A stretch of 9,196 bases of DNA from DAOTWY01 sp003696565 (GCA_034435635.1 DAOTWY010000048.1:1-9196); one strand, 5' to 3'. Numbered from the stretch's first letter, positions 1 through 5,829 are shown. Numbers and translations are program-made. Notes: generated by a model from the sequence alone, not told the origin.

Positions 1-1172
1 AGGGTAATGCGGATGCGCTGCCCGGCTTCACCATTGAACCGATAGGTACGATCCAAGACATTGACATTATCAATCATATCTGTAACAGGCACGCCACTAG
101 TCAAGAATAGCGTTTCAGATGCGCCCACATACACAGTATAATCAACCACTTGCCCAGTCACATCTGATGAATTCAAATTCACACGCTGGATAACCAGATA
201 ATATGTTCCTGCCTGTTGCACTGGGAGAGGGTCTACAACTAATGGATTGTTACTGATACCGCCAGTCACCATCCGGCTATCCACCAGTGTGCCAAACGGA
301 TCATAAAGCCTTACTTCAAAACCGGTTTCCTGATTATTGGTTATCGCTTCTATCCGCAATAAATCCTGAGCCTCAAAGCTGTAAATGAGGTTATCATTTG
401 CATCATCAAGTTGCCCGTTAAGAGTTTGCCCAAAGGTAAACGGGGTGACATTTAACCCGTGGATTGTAACATCAACTGTTAAAGGTTGTGCCTCTGTTTC
501 CGTATCAAAATACCACACACGACGAACTGTAATCAGATAGGCACCATTCGGTTGTAAGATCAACGGGCTAATAACACTTTGAGAAGCATCAGGCATTGGT
601 GAATAGCCATAGAACATCTCCCCCACCGGACCACGCACTTCCAACTGGACTTGATCCACCCCAGATGTGCGTGTTGACATAACAGAAGCGGCCATTTGCT
701 CAACATTTGTGTTATTAAACAACAAATACGCCGCTGTCTCTTCTGCCGCAAGTTCCAGTGTTACCGTGTCATCCAATGTAATAACTGGCACATCAATTTG
801 TTTGAGCGTCAATTGATAAGCCCCTTCGCTATTGCCAAAATCCCCACAACAGCGTGTCGCTACAATAGTATATATCCCATCTTCCGGTAAGAAGATCGGT
901 GCTAGTAGTGCATTTAAGTTGCCAGCCCCATCATCATCAGAGGCGTACTCTGTACCATCCGGCAGCAACAAGCGCAAAAAACTGTCTAGCTCAGATTCAA
1001 CCGCCTGCATCTCAATCGCGATAGTATCCCCCCTTGAGCCTTGAAATGTATAAAATACTTCTGGCATTTGATTGGTGATAACGCCGTTAACTGTTTCTCC
1101 GTAACTCAGGCTTTCCTGTGCGCTGAGCGTGGTGGTAATTAGTAAGATAAACAGGATCATCAATTTGCGCAT
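1..1172 (-). CDS. Secreted PPC-type beta-module repeat protein, C-terminal part missing (cut by window edge)
   Basis: An open frame runs from ATG at 1172 to the left edge without a stop (390 codons and two bases). AAGGAG at 1184-1179 lies 6 nt before the ATG and fixes the start. Residues 1-18 (basic MRK, hydrophobic core, then LSA before QE) look like a Sec signal peptide. The mature part is a series of modules of roughly 100-110 residues (about 20-125, 130-240, 243-350 and 355 onward). They share a Gly-rich entry (SYGETVNGVI, TFGQTLNGQL), a YxF strand (FYTFQG, IYSFEA, TYRFNG), a DPFGTL/PDGTEY turn and a GxYxxxV closing strand (EDGIYTIVA, NGAYLITV, AGTYYLVI). This is the bacterial pre-peptidase C-terminal (PPC) domain pattern, usually found on exported or cell-surface proteins as a binding or stability module. 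The first module has an adjacent Cys pair at residues 108-109. No catalytic domain is visible in the part present; one could lie beyond the edge. Confidence 0.82.
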   Translation of the reverse strand, partial: MRKLMILFILLITTTLSAQESLSYGETVNGVITNQMPEVFYTFQGSRGDTIAIEMQAVESELDSFLRLLLPDGTEYASDDDGAGNLNALLAPIFLPEDGIYTIVATRCCGDFGNSEGAYQLTLKQIDVPVITLDDTVTLELAAEETAAYLLFNNTNVEQMAASVMSTRTSGVDQVQLEVRGPVGEMFYGYSPMPDASQSVISPLILQPNGAYLITVRRVWYFDTETEAQPLTVDVTIHGLNVTPFTFGQTLNGQLDDANDNLIYSFEAQDLLRIEAITNNQETGFEVRLYDPFGTLVDSRMVTGGISNNPLVVDPLPVQQAGTYYLVIQRVNLNSSDVTGQVVDYTVYVGASETLFLTSGVPVTDMIDNVNVLDRTYRFNGEAGQRIRIT

Positions 1173-1219
1173 AAGTATCTCCTTAGTGTCGTGTACTTCA
1201 AAAAATAACTGAACTATCT

Positions 1220-1247
1220 GTTGAATTCACTTTAAATTTTATTCAAC
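1220..1247. repeat. 7-bp inverted repeat with AT-rich spacer upstream of the PPC gene
   Basis: GTTGAAT at 1220-1226 and ATTCAAC at 1241-1247 are perfect inverted arms around a 14-bp AT-rich spacer. The element lies about 50-75 bp before the ATG of the minus-strand secreted-protein gene, in the AT-rich 238-bp gap between that gene and the tRNAs. The spacing suits a dimeric operator, but the arms are AT-rich and chance is a fair explanation. No good minus-strand -35/-10 pair was found beside it. Confidence 0.25.
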
Positions 1248-1364
1248 CTTGCATAAAAATGCGCACAAAATAAACAAAAATTTATAGGTCTTCTCAAGTT
1301 TATAGATGAAGAAGTTCAAATAAAGAAATTGCCAATTAAGGCATTAAAAGAAACAAATCAATTA

Positions 1365-1393
1365 TTGACCGGCTGTAAAGAGCATGCTAGAAT
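1365..1393 (+). promoter_or_regulatory. Strong sigma-70-type promoter of the tRNA-Ser pair
   Basis: TTGACC at 1365-1370, a 17-bp spacer and TAGAAT at 1388-1393, preceded by TGC (extended -10), make a near-consensus promoter. AT-rich DNA upstream could act as an UP element. Transcription would start near 1400, about 10 nt before the first tRNA, which is the usual geometry for stable RNA genes. Confidence 0.75.
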
Positions 1394-1410
1394 ACACAAA
1401 CGCTAGGCAA

Positions 1411-1497
1411 GGAGCGATGGCCGAGTGGTTTAAGGCGGTGGTCTTGAAAACCACTGTACGTTTCTGCGTACCGGGGGTTCGAATCCCTCTCGCTCCG
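1411..1497 (+). tRNA. tRNA-Ser (anticodon UGA)
   Basis: This 87-nt class II tRNA has acceptor arms GGAGCGA (1411-1417) and TCGCTCC (1490-1496) with discriminator G1497. The anticodon stem GTGGT/ACCAC (1438-1442/1450-1454) encloses loop CTTGAAA, giving anticodon TGA at 1445-1447. A long variable arm (GTACG/CGTAC) is typical of serine tRNAs. The T arm is GGGGG-TTCGAAT-CCCTC (1473-1489). It reads UCN codons, mainly UCA. The bases after G1497 are CAG, so CCA is not encoded and must be added after transcription. Confidence 0.97.
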
Positions 1498-1523
1498 CAG
1501 CTTAATAAGTCAATAATTATCAT

Positions 1524-1612
1524 GGGGAGGTGCCAGAGTGGACGATTGGGGCCGCCTGCTAAGCGGTTGTCCGGGTAAAACCGGACCGCAGGTTCGAATC
1601 CTGTCCTCCCCG
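1524..1612 (+). tRNA. tRNA-Ser (anticodon GCU)
   Basis: This 89-nt class II tRNA has acceptor arms GGGGAGG (1524-1530) and CCTCCCC (1605-1611) with discriminator G1612. The anticodon stem GCCGC/GCGGT (1551-1555/1563-1567) encloses loop CTGCTAA, giving anticodon GCT at 1558-1560, which reads AGC/AGU. The long variable arm is GTCCGG/CCGGAC with an AT-rich loop. CCA is not encoded. It lies 26 nt after tRNA-Ser(UGA) with no promoter visible between, so the two are probably co-transcribed and processed. Confidence 0.97.
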
Positions 1613-1619
1613 CACTTTG

Positions 1620-1647
1620 AAGATCGTGTTTATCACGGTCTTTTTTT
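1620..1647 (+). terminator. Rho-independent terminator after the tRNA-Ser pair
   Basis: AGATCGTG (1621-1628) pairs with CACGGTCT (1634-1641) across a 5-nt loop, with one G-T wobble, and runs into a seven-T tract (1641-1647). It begins 8 nt after tRNA-Ser(GCU) and closes the tRNA transcript. Confidence 0.8.
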
Positions 1648-1672
1648 GTTGAATGCCCTCTATAATAGAATC

Positions 1673-1709
1673 AAAAAGACGGTGGGGTGTATATTGCCAC
1701 CGTCTTTTT
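1673..1709. terminator. Strong bidirectional terminator; ends the minus-strand small-ORF operon
   Basis: A perfect 13-bp stem, AAAAAGACGGTGG (1673-1685) with CCACCGTCTTTTT (1697-1709), encloses an 11-nt loop. The A and T flanks give a U-tract on either strand. On the minus strand it starts 9 nt after the last small ORF stop (1719) and terminates that unit. On the plus strand it backs up the tRNA terminator. It sits between two converging units. Confidence 0.85.
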
Positions 1710-1718
1710 CATCAAGTC

Positions 1719-1865
1719 TTACTTATTCTGCTTACGAGTTTTCCGTTCGCGGCGGAATTCATCCGCAATCTGCTTGATGATGGTATTCACGTTTTCTTCC
1801 CGCATCCGTTGTTCACGTTGGCGGCGTTCAATTTCAAGCAAATGTACATTGAGTAAATCGGTCAT
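1719..1865 (-). CDS. Small charged protein (48 aa), third gene of the small-ORF operon
   Basis: ATG at 1865-1863, TAA at 1721-1719. The product has 48 residues and is mostly Arg, Lys, Glu and Gln (ERRQREQRMREEN at 11-25 region, EFRRERKTRKQNK at 36-48), with a predicted helical, strongly basic C-terminus. It has no Cys and no membrane segment. GGGG lies about 9 nt upstream, a weak ribosome site, and the gap from the previous stop is only 21 nt, so translation may be partly coupled. It resembles its neighbour at 1887-2039: both have an NxNT motif near residue 26 and an I-x-x-EFR-x-E motif near residue 38, followed by a basic tail. This suggests an old tandem duplication. I do not recognise the family. 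It could bind nucleic acid or a partner through a coiled coil, but that is only inference. Confidence 0.62.
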   Translation of the reverse strand: MTDLLNVHLLEIERRQREQRMREENVNTIIKQIADEFRRERKTRKQNK

Positions 1866-1886
1866 GGTATAATCGCCCCTATCGCG

Positions 1887-2039
1887 TTAGCTTTTCTTTT
1901 GTTTTCTGTTTTCTTGGCGGAATTCGCTGACAATCCGGCGCAATTCGTTTTCCAGTGTGTTTTTATTTTGTTCCTGTTGCAACCGCTTACGTTGTTGAAG
2001 TTCCATTTCGGCTTGCATGGTAATATAAAATTCGTTCAT
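1887..2039 (-). CDS. Small charged coiled-coil-like protein (50 aa), second gene of the small-ORF operon
   Basis: ATG at 2039-2037, TAA at 1889-1887, 50 residues. A near-perfect Shine-Dalgarno AGGAGGT lies 8-9 nt upstream, inside the preceding ORF, whose TGA overlaps this ATG in an ATGA junction. That is strong evidence of a real, coupled gene. The protein starts with a mildly hydrophobic MNEFYITM, continues with a Gln/Arg/Glu-rich helix (residues 10-40) and ends in a basic EFRQENRKQKKS tail. It has no Cys, signal peptide or membrane segment. It shares the NxNT and I-x-x-EFR-x-E positions with the next gene (1719-1865). The family is not recognised. The composition suits a helical oligomer or nucleic-acid-binding peptide, as inference only. 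Confidence 0.72.
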   Translation of the reverse strand: MNEFYITMQAEMELQQRKRLQQEQNKNTLENELRRIVSEFRQENRKQKKS

Positions 2040-2170
2040 GGGTTTTTAACCTCCTCATTTTCATCAGATTGAACAAGACGATGATGTTGCTGCGTCGCTT
2101 CCCGTTTTAACTGAGTATTCTCTCCGTCGTTGTTAGGCGGTTCGTCGAGAACACAATGCCCATATCGCAT
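2036..2170 (-). CDS. Small acidic/polar protein (44 aa), first gene of the small-ORF operon
   Basis: ATG at 2170-2168 with AGAAAGGA seven nt upstream. An in-frame TAA lies just before the Shine-Dalgarno, so the start cannot be earlier. TGA at 2038-2036 overlaps the ATG of the next gene. The protein begins MRYGHCVLDEPPNND and becomes a polar, His/Gln/Glu-rich stretch (QQHHRLVQSDENEEV, residues 28-42). It has a single Cys (residue 6) and three His, but no recognisable zinc-site spacing. It lies only 28 nt after the attenuator T-tract, so its expression depends on read-through of that terminator or on an unseen promoter. It is not similar by eye to the two downstream ORFs. It could be a real small protein or mainly serve to couple translation to the next gene. 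Confidence 0.6.
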   Translation of the reverse strand: MRYGHCVLDEPPNNDGENTQLKREATQQHHRLVQSDENEEVKNP

Positions 2171-2198
2171 CCGGTGTTCCTTTCTGGTTTACCGCAAG

Positions 2199-2261
2199 AA
2201 AAAACCGCAGGGCAACCTGCGGCTGACGGAATGATTGACAACCTCACAGTGTCAGCAGCAG
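2199..2261 (-). promoter_or_regulatory. Transcription attenuator: intrinsic terminator with overlapping antiterminator in the small-ORF leader
   Basis: On the minus strand the terminator is CCGCAGG (2222-2216), loop TTGC, CCTGCGG (2211-2205), then six Ts (2204-2199). Just upstream, CTGCTGCTGAC (2261-2251) can pair with GTCAGCCGCAG (2227-2217) in 10 of 11 positions, the exception being a U-C mismatch at 2257/2221. The 3' arm of that pairing uses six of the seven bases of the terminator's 5' arm, so the two hairpins exclude each other. A third short pairing, TGACA (2254-2250) with TGTCA (2240-2236), would sequester part of the antiterminator. This is the classic attenuator layout. The same hairpin may also stop read-through from the permease gene, which has no obvious terminator of its own. 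Confidence 0.6.
2205..2222 (-). terminator. Intrinsic terminator hairpin between the permease gene and the small-ORF operon
   Basis: A perfect 7-bp GC-rich stem with a 4-nt loop is followed on the minus strand by TTTTTTC. It ends 28-34 nt before the ATG of the first small ORF, too close for a full promoter between them, so it must be passed for those genes to be expressed from upstream. Confidence 0.8.
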
Positions 2262-2311
2262 ATTCGCGTGATTATGCAATAATTTCCGTGTTGTTCAGTT
2301 ACCAAAATCAC
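2252..2311 (-). CDS. Possible 19-codon leader peptide ending Cys-Cys-stop
   Basis: GTG at 2311-2309 has AAAGGA (2324-2319) seven nt upstream and opens a frame of 19 codons, MILVTEQHGNYCIITRICC, closed by TGA at 2254-2252. Its last two codons, TGC TGC, and the stop lie inside the 5' arm of the antiterminator (2261-2251), so a ribosome finishing this peptide would cover that arm. Three of 19 residues are Cys (12, 18, 19). Position in the leader, a good ribosome site and the overlap with the switching helix argue for a regulatory peptide. Against it are the GTG start and the shortness, which make chance possible. Confidence 0.38.
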   Translation of the reverse strand: MILVTEQHGNYCIITRICC

Positions 2312-2396
2312 GCTTTTATCCTTTCTTCGTCAATTCTAATCGGTCATTATCGTTCTTTGTGGGTCACAACAAATCAATTGTGCAACCTGCCTATAC

Positions 2397-2424
2397 AGTA
2401 TCATAAATAGTGCATAACTGTCAA
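2397..2424 (-). promoter_or_regulatory. Probable promoter of the attenuated small-ORF operon
   Basis: On the minus strand TTGACA (2424-2419, perfect -35) is followed by a 16-bp spacer and GATACT (2402-2397, four of six, including the conserved A2 and T6). Transcription would start near 2390, giving a leader of about 190 nt to the terminator and 220 nt to the first small ORF. An alternative -10 reading is TGATACTGT with an 18-bp spacer. AT-rich sequence (TTTTTTAAT) precedes the -35. Confidence 0.5.
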
Positions 2425-2463
2425 TAGGTCGCGGATTAAAAAATGTTTAAATGTCGTAAAAAT

Positions 2464-4206
2464 TTATGAAATACTCAAAATCAGCCACAAAACACCGGCA
2501 GTTACCAACGTCATGCCCACCCCCACACGTAGAAAATCCGTTGATTTATATCCGCCAACGCCCATAATCAATAAATTGACCGGATGGGCAAGTGGAGTCA
2601 AAAAAGCAGTGGAACAGCCAATCGCAACGGCAATCGCCATGGCATAAACATCTGCCCCTACTTGTTCAGCTGCTGTGAGCGCAATGGGACCAATAATTAA
2701 CGCGGTGACCTGCCCTCCCAAAACCTGTGCCACGCATGTTGTCAGGACAAACAAAGTCATGATTAGCCCGTTTTCCCCCATATGCCCCACGACATCTAAA
2801 ATCAAATACCCAACTTGTTCAGCAAACCCCGTTTTAATCATACCGGTGCTAATCGGCAGCATCCCAGCAATCAAAAAAATCACACGCCATTCAACCGCTT
2901 CATATGCTTCTTCAGTTGATAAACAGCCACTTAAAATAACCGCCATCGCGCCGCCAAGCATCACCAATGGCAACGGAAACACTTCAAAAATCGATAGCAA
3001 TAGCACAACGTTGATAATAAAAAACGCCCACCAGGCTTTTTGTGGTCTTAATGGAACCGATAAATTGCCAATGCTCGGCACAAGATAATCACGCGATTGT
3101 GCTAATCGCCGGAAGTTATCCCCCGTGCCAACCATCAATAACGCATCCCCAACCTCTAGCGGTATCTTGCCGACATCGGTACGATAGCTTCTTCCCCCCC
3201 GCCACAATGCGACAGCCGTCACCCCATATTGTTTACGAAAATCGAGTTGGCTTAATGACTGACCAATAGCAGATGAGCGCGGCGGGATAATCACTTCGGT
3301 TAAATCCACGCCAAAGTGATGATGCTGCTCCGGACGAAAAGCAGTTCCCCATGCTAACATCTGCCTAACCCGTTCCTCACGCCCTAACACCAATATATAA
3401 TCATACGGGTTAATAATTTCATCTGGGGATGGGGAGAAGATCGCTCGTTTTCCGTGCCAAATTGCTAAAACAGTAACCCCAAGTTCTTCTCCAATACCGG
3501 TTAAACGCAATGGCTGAAACGCCAACTGTGACCCAGGCAAAACCTGAAGCTCCCACATCCGTTCATCCAGTTGATATGTTTTAGCTAATGGAACAGTGAT
3601 TTGCGTCAGGGTTTCCCGGGCTGGCAATAACCGCCGTCCAATGAGCACCATATACAAAACCCCTGCCAAAACAATCCAGCCACCTACACGAATAAAATCC
3701 AGCATAGATAACCCATGATAGCCATGCTCTTGTAAGAGTGTACTCATAACGATATTTGCTGTCGTAAAGTAGGTTGCCATGCCACCAACTAATGACCCAA
3801 AGGCAACCGGAATCAATAGTTTTGAGACCTTCACGTCCGATATTTGCCCCACACGCACCGCCGCAGGCAACAATACAGCTCCCGCTGCAATATTGTTCAT
3901 CACCAAAGACAAAACCGCCGCCGCTACCATCATCAGAGTGATTAACCGCACTTCTGCCCCACCGCCAAGTTGATTCAGGCGATTGGCGATGCGATGAATC
4001 ACCCCGGTAACTTCCAGCGCGTGCGTCATAATAAATAACCCAATGAGCGTTATCACCACAGAACTAGAGAAGCCAGCAACTGCCTCTTGCTCAGTCACCA
4101 CCCCGGTAAGGTACAAAACCAACATCGCGATCACAGCAACAACATCCGCCGGAAAGCGGTTCATCAAGATCAGCACGCCAATTAGAACAGCAATGACAAC
4201 TAACAT
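2464..4206 (-). CDS. SLC13/DASS-type permease with two internal TrkA-C (RCK_C) domains
   Basis: This 580-aa inner-membrane transporter of the SLC13 (divalent anion:Na+ symporter-like, ArsB/NhaD superfamily) type splits into two membrane halves. Residues 1-195 form the first, with the conserved hairpin SLVMNNIAAGAVLLPAA near 100-116. Residues 388-580 form the second, with GGQVTALIIGP (497-507), STAFLTPLAHPVN (532-544) and GGYKSTDFLRVG (551-562). Between them are two cytoplasmic TrkA-C domains: about 212-290 (ending YDYILVLGREERVRQM) and about 298-378 (ending VGDALLMVGTGDNFRRL). TrkA-C domains bind small ligands and are likely to gate transport. Length and order match bacterial SLC13-TrkA-C proteins. 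Substrate cannot be read from sequence; sulfate, dicarboxylate or another anion is possible. The ATG (4206) overlaps the end of the upstream kinase gene by 7 bp, so translation is probably coupled. Confidence 0.9.
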   Translation of the reverse strand: MLVVIAVLIGVLILMNRFPADVVAVIAMLVLYLTGVVTEQEAVAGFSSSVVITLIGLFIMTHALEVTGVIHRIANRLNQLGGGAEVRLITLMMVAAAVLSLVMNNIAAGAVLLPAAVRVGQISDVKVSKLLIPVAFGSLVGGMATYFTTANIVMSTLLQEHGYHGLSMLDFIRVGGWIVLAGVLYMVLIGRRLLPARETLTQITVPLAKTYQLDERMWELQVLPGSQLAFQPLRLTGIGEELGVTVLAIWHGKRAIFSPSPDEIINPYDYILVLGREERVRQMLAWGTAFRPEQHHHFGVDLTEVIIPPRSSAIGQSLSQLDFRKQYGVTAVALWRGGRSYRTDVGKIPLEVGDALLMVGTGDNFRRLAQSRDYLVPSIGNLSVPLRPQKAWWAFFIINVVLLLSIFEVFPLPLVMLGGAMAVILSGCLSTEEAYEAVEWRVIFLIAGMLPISTGMIKTGFAEQVGYLILDVVGHMGENGLIMTLFVLTTCVAQVLGGQVTALIIGPIALTAAEQVGADVYAMAIAVAIGCSTAFLTPLAHPVNLLIMGVGGYKSTDFLRVGVGMTLVTAGVLWLILSIS

Positions 4207-5789
4207 GGCAATGTCATTCCAAAGGTTGCACCTTCGCCAGGTTTGCTATAAACATAAACGCTACCCCCATGCGCTTGCGCCACAGATTTAACAATCGCCA
4301 ACCCCAAGCCGCTGCCTTCGGTCTTATTACCCTCTACACGGTAAAAACGATCAAATAGTTGTGGCTGCGCACTCACTGGAATACCTGGACCGTTGTCAAT
4401 CACCTCAATATGAATAAAATCATGCTGCTGATAAACTCTAAGCAATACCTTGCCACCCATTGGCGTATACTTAGCGGCATTTCCCAAGTAGTTATGCAAA
4501 GCACGTTTAATCCAGCGAACATCCCCAACAATCAGCGGCAAATCTGGCTGCACTTCTAAGGCAAATGCTATCGATTTCTCTTCCAACAACACATAGCCTT
4601 CACGATGAACTTCATGCAACACATCTAACAAATTAAACTCAACAGCGTTAAAGTTATATCCGCTTTCAATATGTTCCAAATGGAGCAGGTCATCAATCAA
4701 CCCACGCAAGCGTGCCAGTCCATTCAACGCTAAGCTGATGATTTCTTCTACTGATTTCGCTTTATCTTTAACAATTTTATTGAGTGTGATGATGGAACTA
4801 TATGTTACGCTCAGCGGATTACGCATATCATGAGCAGCAGCTTGCATAAACTGTGCGCGGGCAATTTCTGCCTGACGAACATAGGTAATATCATGCAATA
4901 CAATCACCCAACCATCATATTGATCTGATTCTTCATAACTCACTGGGGAAACCAGTGCCGCTAGCACGTGTTCATTATCCAGCGTGACTTGAAACATGCT
5001 GTTTTCACCCTGTGCCCGAGAAGCCAACGCCTTCAACAGCGCGTCACGCACACGTGGCGGGAAAGCAGCTTGACGCAGTGTTTCACCTAATACGTCGCGG
5101 CTGTTTATCCCTAACATTAGCTCGGCTGCTTGATTCACTAAAGTGATTCGTGTCTCATGGTCTGTGACGATAATTCCATCCACCGTTGCATTCAAAATCG
5201 CCTGTAAGCGCGTCTTCTGTTCAACTGTTTCAGAATATAGCCGCGCATTTTCAATCGCCACGCCAACAGTATCCGCCACCACCCGCAACACGGGGATAAT
5301 GTCCTCATCAAAACTATTTGGTTCACTGCTCATAATGCTCAGGATGCCGATAATCCGCCCACGTGCATGCATGGGTGCCATCACAATAGAGCGAAACGGT
5401 TCGCTACGAAAACTCGGCACAGCTAAGTCTTGTGCATGGATCAGATCATTTTCCATCACCACATCATCTGAATCCACCACCCGCCCAGAAAGCCCCTGAT
5501 GCAACGGGATACGCATGGGATTTTGACTCACAAAATCATTGACCCATCCCCGTTGTGCGCGCAAAACCAGCTCATTGTTTGCCTCATCAATCAGGCTGAT
5601 GCCACTGGCTTCCCCATTTTCGACTATTTGTAGGGCGATTTCTAAGGCGGTTTCTAACGTTTTCTCTAGGTCTAAAGATTGACCAACTGCACTAGTGACA
5701 ACATTAATCGCCGCCATTTGATTTGTCCGGCGACGAATTTCTTGTAACAGTTGTTTGTTCTGTTCGGATAAATTGGAAATATCAGTCAT
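4200..5789 (-). CDS. Soluble GAF-PAS sensor histidine kinase, coupled to the SLC13 permease
   Basis: Residues here are numbered from a TTG at 5801 that gives 533 aa; the ATG at 5789 (codon 5) is the more usual start and gives 529 aa. No clear Shine-Dalgarno precedes either, so the start is uncertain. Order: an N-terminal coiled coil (8-32), a GAF domain (about 45-190), a PAS domain (about 197-308, NATVDGIIVTDHETRITLVN), HisKA with H-box AAAHDMRNPL and phospho-acceptor His324, then HATPase_c with N-box NYLGNAAKYTP (437-447), G1 DNGPGI (469-474), F-box LFDRFYR and G2 GSGLGLAIV (496-504). All kinase motifs are intact. There is no signal peptide or transmembrane segment, so it senses a cytoplasmic cue. 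No response regulator is in the window; the partner is elsewhere. The stop codon lies inside the permease start region, tying its expression to transport. Confidence 0.9.
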   Translation of the reverse strand: MTDISNLSEQNKQLLQEIRRRTNQMAAINVVTSAVGQSLDLEKTLETALEIALQIVENGEASGISLIDEANNELVLRAQRGWVNDFVSQNPMRIPLHQGLSGRVVDSDDVVMENDLIHAQDLAVPSFRSEPFRSIVMAPMHARGRIIGILSIMSSEPNSFDEDIIPVLRVVADTVGVAIENARLYSETVEQKTRLQAILNATVDGIIVTDHETRITLVNQAAELMLGINSRDVLGETLRQAAFPPRVRDALLKALASRAQGENSMFQVTLDNEHVLAALVSPVSYEESDQYDGWVIVLHDITYVRQAEIARAQFMQAAAHDMRNPLSVTYSSIITLNKIVKDKAKSVEEIISLALNGLARLRGLIDDLLHLEHIESGYNFNAVEFNLLDVLHEVHREGYVLLEEKSIAFALEVQPDLPLIVGDVRWIKRALHNYLGNAAKYTPMGGKVLLRVYQQHDFIHIEVIDNGPGIPVSAQPQLFDRFYRVEGNKTEGSGLGLAIVKSVAQAHGGSVYVYSKPGEGATFGMTLPC

Positions 5790-5805
5790 AATATGACTCA
5801 ATCAG

Positions 5806-5829
5806 AATTGTAAGAATTGCTTCATTATA
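5806..5829 (-). promoter_or_regulatory. Candidate -10 elements for the histidine kinase-permease operon
   Basis: On the minus strand a perfect TATAAT (5829-5824) and a TACAAT (5811-5806) lie 35 and 17 nt before the kinase ATG at 5789. Neither has a convincing -35: TTGATA lies only 15 bp before TACAAT, and nothing good lies 16-18 bp before TATAAT. The gap between the divergent starts is only 54 bp, so promoters for both genes must overlap here or reach into coding sequence. Confidence 0.3.

Noticed and set aside
1281..1320. Loose CTTCT/AGAAG symmetry before the tRNA promoter
   Set aside because: The arms are imperfect and the region is AT-rich, so it is not distinguishable from chance.
1384..1578. 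Open frames crossing the two tRNA genes
   Set aside because: They are translations of tRNA sequence; tRNA folding fully accounts for the bases.
1661..1666. TATAAT between the two terminators, plus strand
   Set aside because: No -35 at usable spacing, and any transcript would hit the 1673-1709 terminator at once.
2156..2410. Plus-strand open frame of 84 codons spanning the leader region
   Set aside because: It runs antisense through the promoter, terminator and start of the small-ORF operon, has no good ribosome site, and its composition is random-like. The minus-strand signals explain the region better.
2675..4291. Plus-strand ORFs opposite the permease gene (such as 2675-3088)
   Set aside because: They are antisense to a well-conserved transporter, and their composition mirrors its hydrophobic codons.
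5790..5801. TTG at 5801 as the certain kinase start
   Set aside because: An ATG four codons later at 5789 is equally open. No Shine-Dalgarno supports TTG, so ATG was preferred while the uncertainty is stated.
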